Below are positions 61,801 through 64,000 of a DNA stretch of 64,000 nucleotides, in pieces. The stretch comes from Symbiodinium microadriaticum (lineage: Eukaryota; Sar; Dinophyceae; Suessiales; Symbiodiniaceae): positions 205,831 through 269,830 of the forward strand of contig LSRX01000366.1 of the NCBI GenBank assembly GCA_001939145.1, read 5' to 3'. The translations under genes and the position numbers were made by a program. Below the pieces are notes generated by a model, which saw only the letters and a list, made by a program, of their open reading frames with translations, had not been told where the DNA came from and made no database searches. Each line of letters begins with the position of its first letter. Position 1 is the first letter of the stretch.

Positions 61801-62649
61801 GAATCAAGTCTCGAGAGGGAAACAAAGAACACAAACGAAAGGCAAGCACACCACAGACCGACGTCATTATTGCAGTCCAGGCACAAGTTCAAGACAAAAC
61901 ACCCTGAAGGGCTCGAGGACGTTCCGGGCAATCCGGAAGAGGGCAAAGTACTCCTCGCTGGTCAGCACCTGGGATAGCAGGATGCTGAAAGACTGGCTTG
62001 CATGAAGGGGCTCAGATTTGCAGGAGAGTGATCATAGGATTCCGTAACATACCGTCACAGGCAGGCCTTCACACAAGTATCAACGGTCTTGTCGTAGTTT
62101 TTCGCCGACAGGTCATTCTCGCACTTGAAGGGATTTTTTCCCACCTGCATCCAAATGGTCAAGTCTATATCTGGCATAGATTCATGACACGACACCTTTT
62201 GGCGCTTTAAGCTGAGATCAGACTTTATAATGACTTGGGTTGAAGCCTCCATTGCACTCCAGAAAATCAACAGCAAGGAGGCCGTCATCTGAAATCGTTT
62301 CGCCGTGTGTGCAAAGCTGCACCAGCGAGACCATGAAAAGGTCTCAGAGTTGAACCTCGCAGATAAAGTACTAATCACCCTTAACCTATTTTATCACATC
62401 CCAACAAAAGCCTGAACTAAATAAAATACATCAAAACCCGAACTCTAATGCACGACAGCGGCTTGCAAACTTTGCCGAGGACCTCTATCACCCTGCTGAA
62501 GTTCAGAGTCTCGTCGCTCGTCTCCTCCAAATCGTTCCTTGGCGTTGATGGAGCAGTGCATTATGAGGTGGCTCAGTCGACTGGTGCTTGATCTAGGACA
62601 AGACTCTCTTTCAAGATATCTCGCTGGAACATTTGCATCAATAGGTCGC
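58451..62649. repeat. Segmental duplication, copy B
   Basis: Partner of 13517-17667. Its left edge begins immediately after a half-deleted hairpin element (58405-58450); its right edge coincides with an intron acceptor of the gene. The gene continues for five more exons to the right here but not in copy A, so copy B is closer to the parent gene. Confidence 0.93.
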
Positions 62650-63926
62650 TGGGCTTCGCCTAGATTGCAAGCTGGACATAGCAGACTGTACATGCACATG
62701 ACTTGTTCTCATAATGCAGCTGTATTGCTGTTTGCATGTACCGCTCACCAGCTTCGCTGAGAAGATTCCCGAATCCCTGCGTGTGCCACGGGGTTTTCCT
62801 GGCCCGAAAGAGCCATCCACACAGCATCGTCATTCCTGGGCAGGTTTACGGTTCTACTGCAACCAATCAGACTCAGAACCCCAATCACCTAAGTAACTGC
62901 ATCGAGGAAGCGTTTCACGGCAGGACTGCAGGAGGTCACTCTTCCTTGATGTGCGTGCAGTTTGTGCCTGGGCGTGGGGGTCGGGTCGGGTCCGGAGGCC
63001 TACGTCCCTGGGTGGTTCCATGGTTTGGGCAACACGAAAACGATGTAGCGACCAAGCAGCAGCTCGTCCCGGATCAAGGAAATGTTCGCTCCCGCGTGGG
63101 CTAGGAATTGGAAGCAGGTGTGGAGTGGTGATCCTTGATCAGCACATAACACGAGGCGGACGTCCACCGAGGCGGAGTGCATGGGGATGTCAAAGCGAGT
63201 CTGCCCGGACTCTTTGTCATAGATGAAAGCGAGGTTCTGGGAGTTCACCTTATGCAACTGCCTCTCTTCCCTCTCGCAAGCTTTTGGAGTCAAGGGGTTC
63301 CTTGGAAAGAAGGCATCCATAGACATCCCGACATGGCTGAGGATGTTGACCAAAGCCTTCAGCTCTTGCCGGCTAGCTAGCCGGTCTTGCTTGATGCAGT
63401 TGAGGGCTTTAGGCCTAGGTGTGTGCGATCAGTCATGAAATGAATCCAAACTCACAGCAGTGGCAGGATGCTTCAAATGCAGACCAAGCTTCAGTTTTTT
63501 CTTGAGCTCCTTCTGCTTTGTGTCGCCCACCACATTGCGGGTTCGGGAGTCGGCGACCATGGAGGCGACCTCCATCTTCTCTTCGGGGCTGGCATTCGAG
63601 GGGAGCAAACCACTGAGTCTTTGGAGGGTAGCAAGCCCGATTTTGTCCGGCATCACGATGATCGGCAACCAAATCTCGGCATCGCAACAGTCGTGGAAGA
63701 TTTCTAGAGAGAAGCAGGCAGTCTTAGTTACTGTTGCAAGCTAGTGGCATCCATCTTTGCCTTGGGAGATGCGTCGCACAGCACCCCCACACTTTTGAAT
63801 TCCATCTGACCCAAGGCCTGTGCAATTCAGAGAAAGTAGATTCGTGTCCGATTGATGTTTGGCGGGGCCTGCTTCAGATCATCTTCAGTTCGCCGAAGAT
63901 ATCGACACATGAAGTCCGCCGTGGTC
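58895..63926 (-). CDS. Large multi-exon gene, copy B (5' end beyond window); uncharacterised dinoflagellate-type protein
   Basis: Function not recognised. Eighteen exons join in one frame, 5' to 3' on the minus strand: 63926-63869, 63817-63742, 63703-63454, 63414-63004, 62856-62749, 62648-62582, 62524-62446, 62342-62224, 62144-62059, 61996-61903, 61790-61557, 61171-60596, 60536-60321, 60276-60118, 60077-59824, 59781-59415, 59309-59151, 59119-58895 (TAA stop). They total 3538 nt, one completing base plus 1179 codons including stop, so 1178 residues are visible. The N-terminus lies beyond the right edge; the first exon is preceded by a plausible acceptor (acagcag). Introns are mostly 31-147 nt, one is 385 nt, and donors are GT, GC or GA. 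Visible protein features: an ADQGSP motif in the 411-nt exon, a conserved-looking stretch around KRAGRSDCGSLPNLFAVGV in the 576-nt exon, then a Lys-rich segment followed by a Glu-rich segment (likely charged coiled coil) near the C-terminus. No signal peptide or clear membrane segment is visible. From memory it resembles large multi-copy uncharacterised Symbiodiniaceae proteins; this was not searched. Exact borders of the GC/GA introns, and the choice between a 79-nt intron and read-through near 62145-62223, are uncertain. Confidence 0.72.
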
Positions 63927-64000
63927 CTGCTGTTTAATGGTCTCTGGCTTTAGGTCTTAGGGGTTCTGGGTTTAGGGTCTGTGATTTCAATCCATCATAA
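63927..64000 (-). other. Intron (partial) upstream of the first visible exon of copy B
   Basis: On the minus strand this reads into the acceptor acagcag before the exon at 63926. It contains CCCTAAACCC, so telomere-like words occur within the gene's own intron. The donor and earlier exons are outside the window. Confidence 0.45.

Noticed and set aside
58895..63926. Pseudogene interpretation because raw frames contain stops (for example a TGA near 63835 and a TAG near 62659)
   Set aside because: Each stop lies within a segment bounded by plausible splice sites, and removing them restores a single frame through all 18 exons.
1..64000. Dinoflagellate spliced-leader, 5S rRNA, snRNA or other RNA genes
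   Set aside because: I looked for the conserved spliced-leader core and general tRNA T-loop patterns and saw none that hold up; a covariance-model scan would be decisive.

Overview
This window looks like nuclear DNA from a dinoflagellate, most likely a Symbiodiniaceae-type alga. The reasons are: telomere-type TTTAGGG/CCCTAAA words scattered through the whole window (the plant/alga/dinoflagellate telomere unit); a single recognisable gene type split into at least 18 exons; and introns that keep one reading frame only if GT, GC and GA donors are all allowed with AG acceptors, a splice-site repertoire known from Symbiodiniaceae. There are no operons, Shine-Dalgarno sites or bacterial genes. The organism call is inference; no rRNA, tRNA or spliced-leader gene was recognised to confirm it.

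Layout. 1-13516: gene-free mosaic of telomere-like repeats, small TA-ended hairpin elements and microsatellites. 13517-17827: copy A of a large minus-strand gene, lacking its 5' exons. 17828-58404: about 40 kb of the same repeat mosaic, including a ~940-bp nearly perfect inverted duplication centred near 37826, many MITE-like hairpins, two hairpin-derived minisatellites, several microsatellites and one 151-bp assembly gap. 58405-58450: half of a hairpin element. 58451-63926: copy B of the same gene, more complete, running off the right edge at its 5' end.

The gene. Copy B can be spliced on paper into 3538 nt of continuous frame from 18 exons (58895 to 63926, minus strand), giving 1178 residues without the missing N-terminus. 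Every exon joins in phase, so the gene looks intact and not a pseudogene. Copy A shares about 4.15 kb at roughly 99% identity with copy B, has an in-frame loss of 17 codons, and its homology stops at the 5' edge of the thirteenth exon from the 3' end. There it is joined to ~110 bp of unrelated sequence and telomere-like repeat that happens to stay open in frame from an ATG at 17827. The protein is unrecognised by function; it resembles, from memory only, the large multi-copy uncharacterised proteins of Symbiodiniaceae.

The non-genic DNA is dominated by at least eight families of short near-palindromic elements (about 85-120 bp) whose outermost bases are usually TA, consistent with non-autonomous TA-targeting (Tc1/mariner/Stowaway-like) MITEs. 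No transposase was found. Several are nested, truncated or tandemly amplified. Five runs of N (6054, 11911-11968, 31254-31404, 38870, 56573-56602) mark assembly gaps, and two of them sit exactly at the edges of duplicated segments, so those duplications need checking against raw reads.
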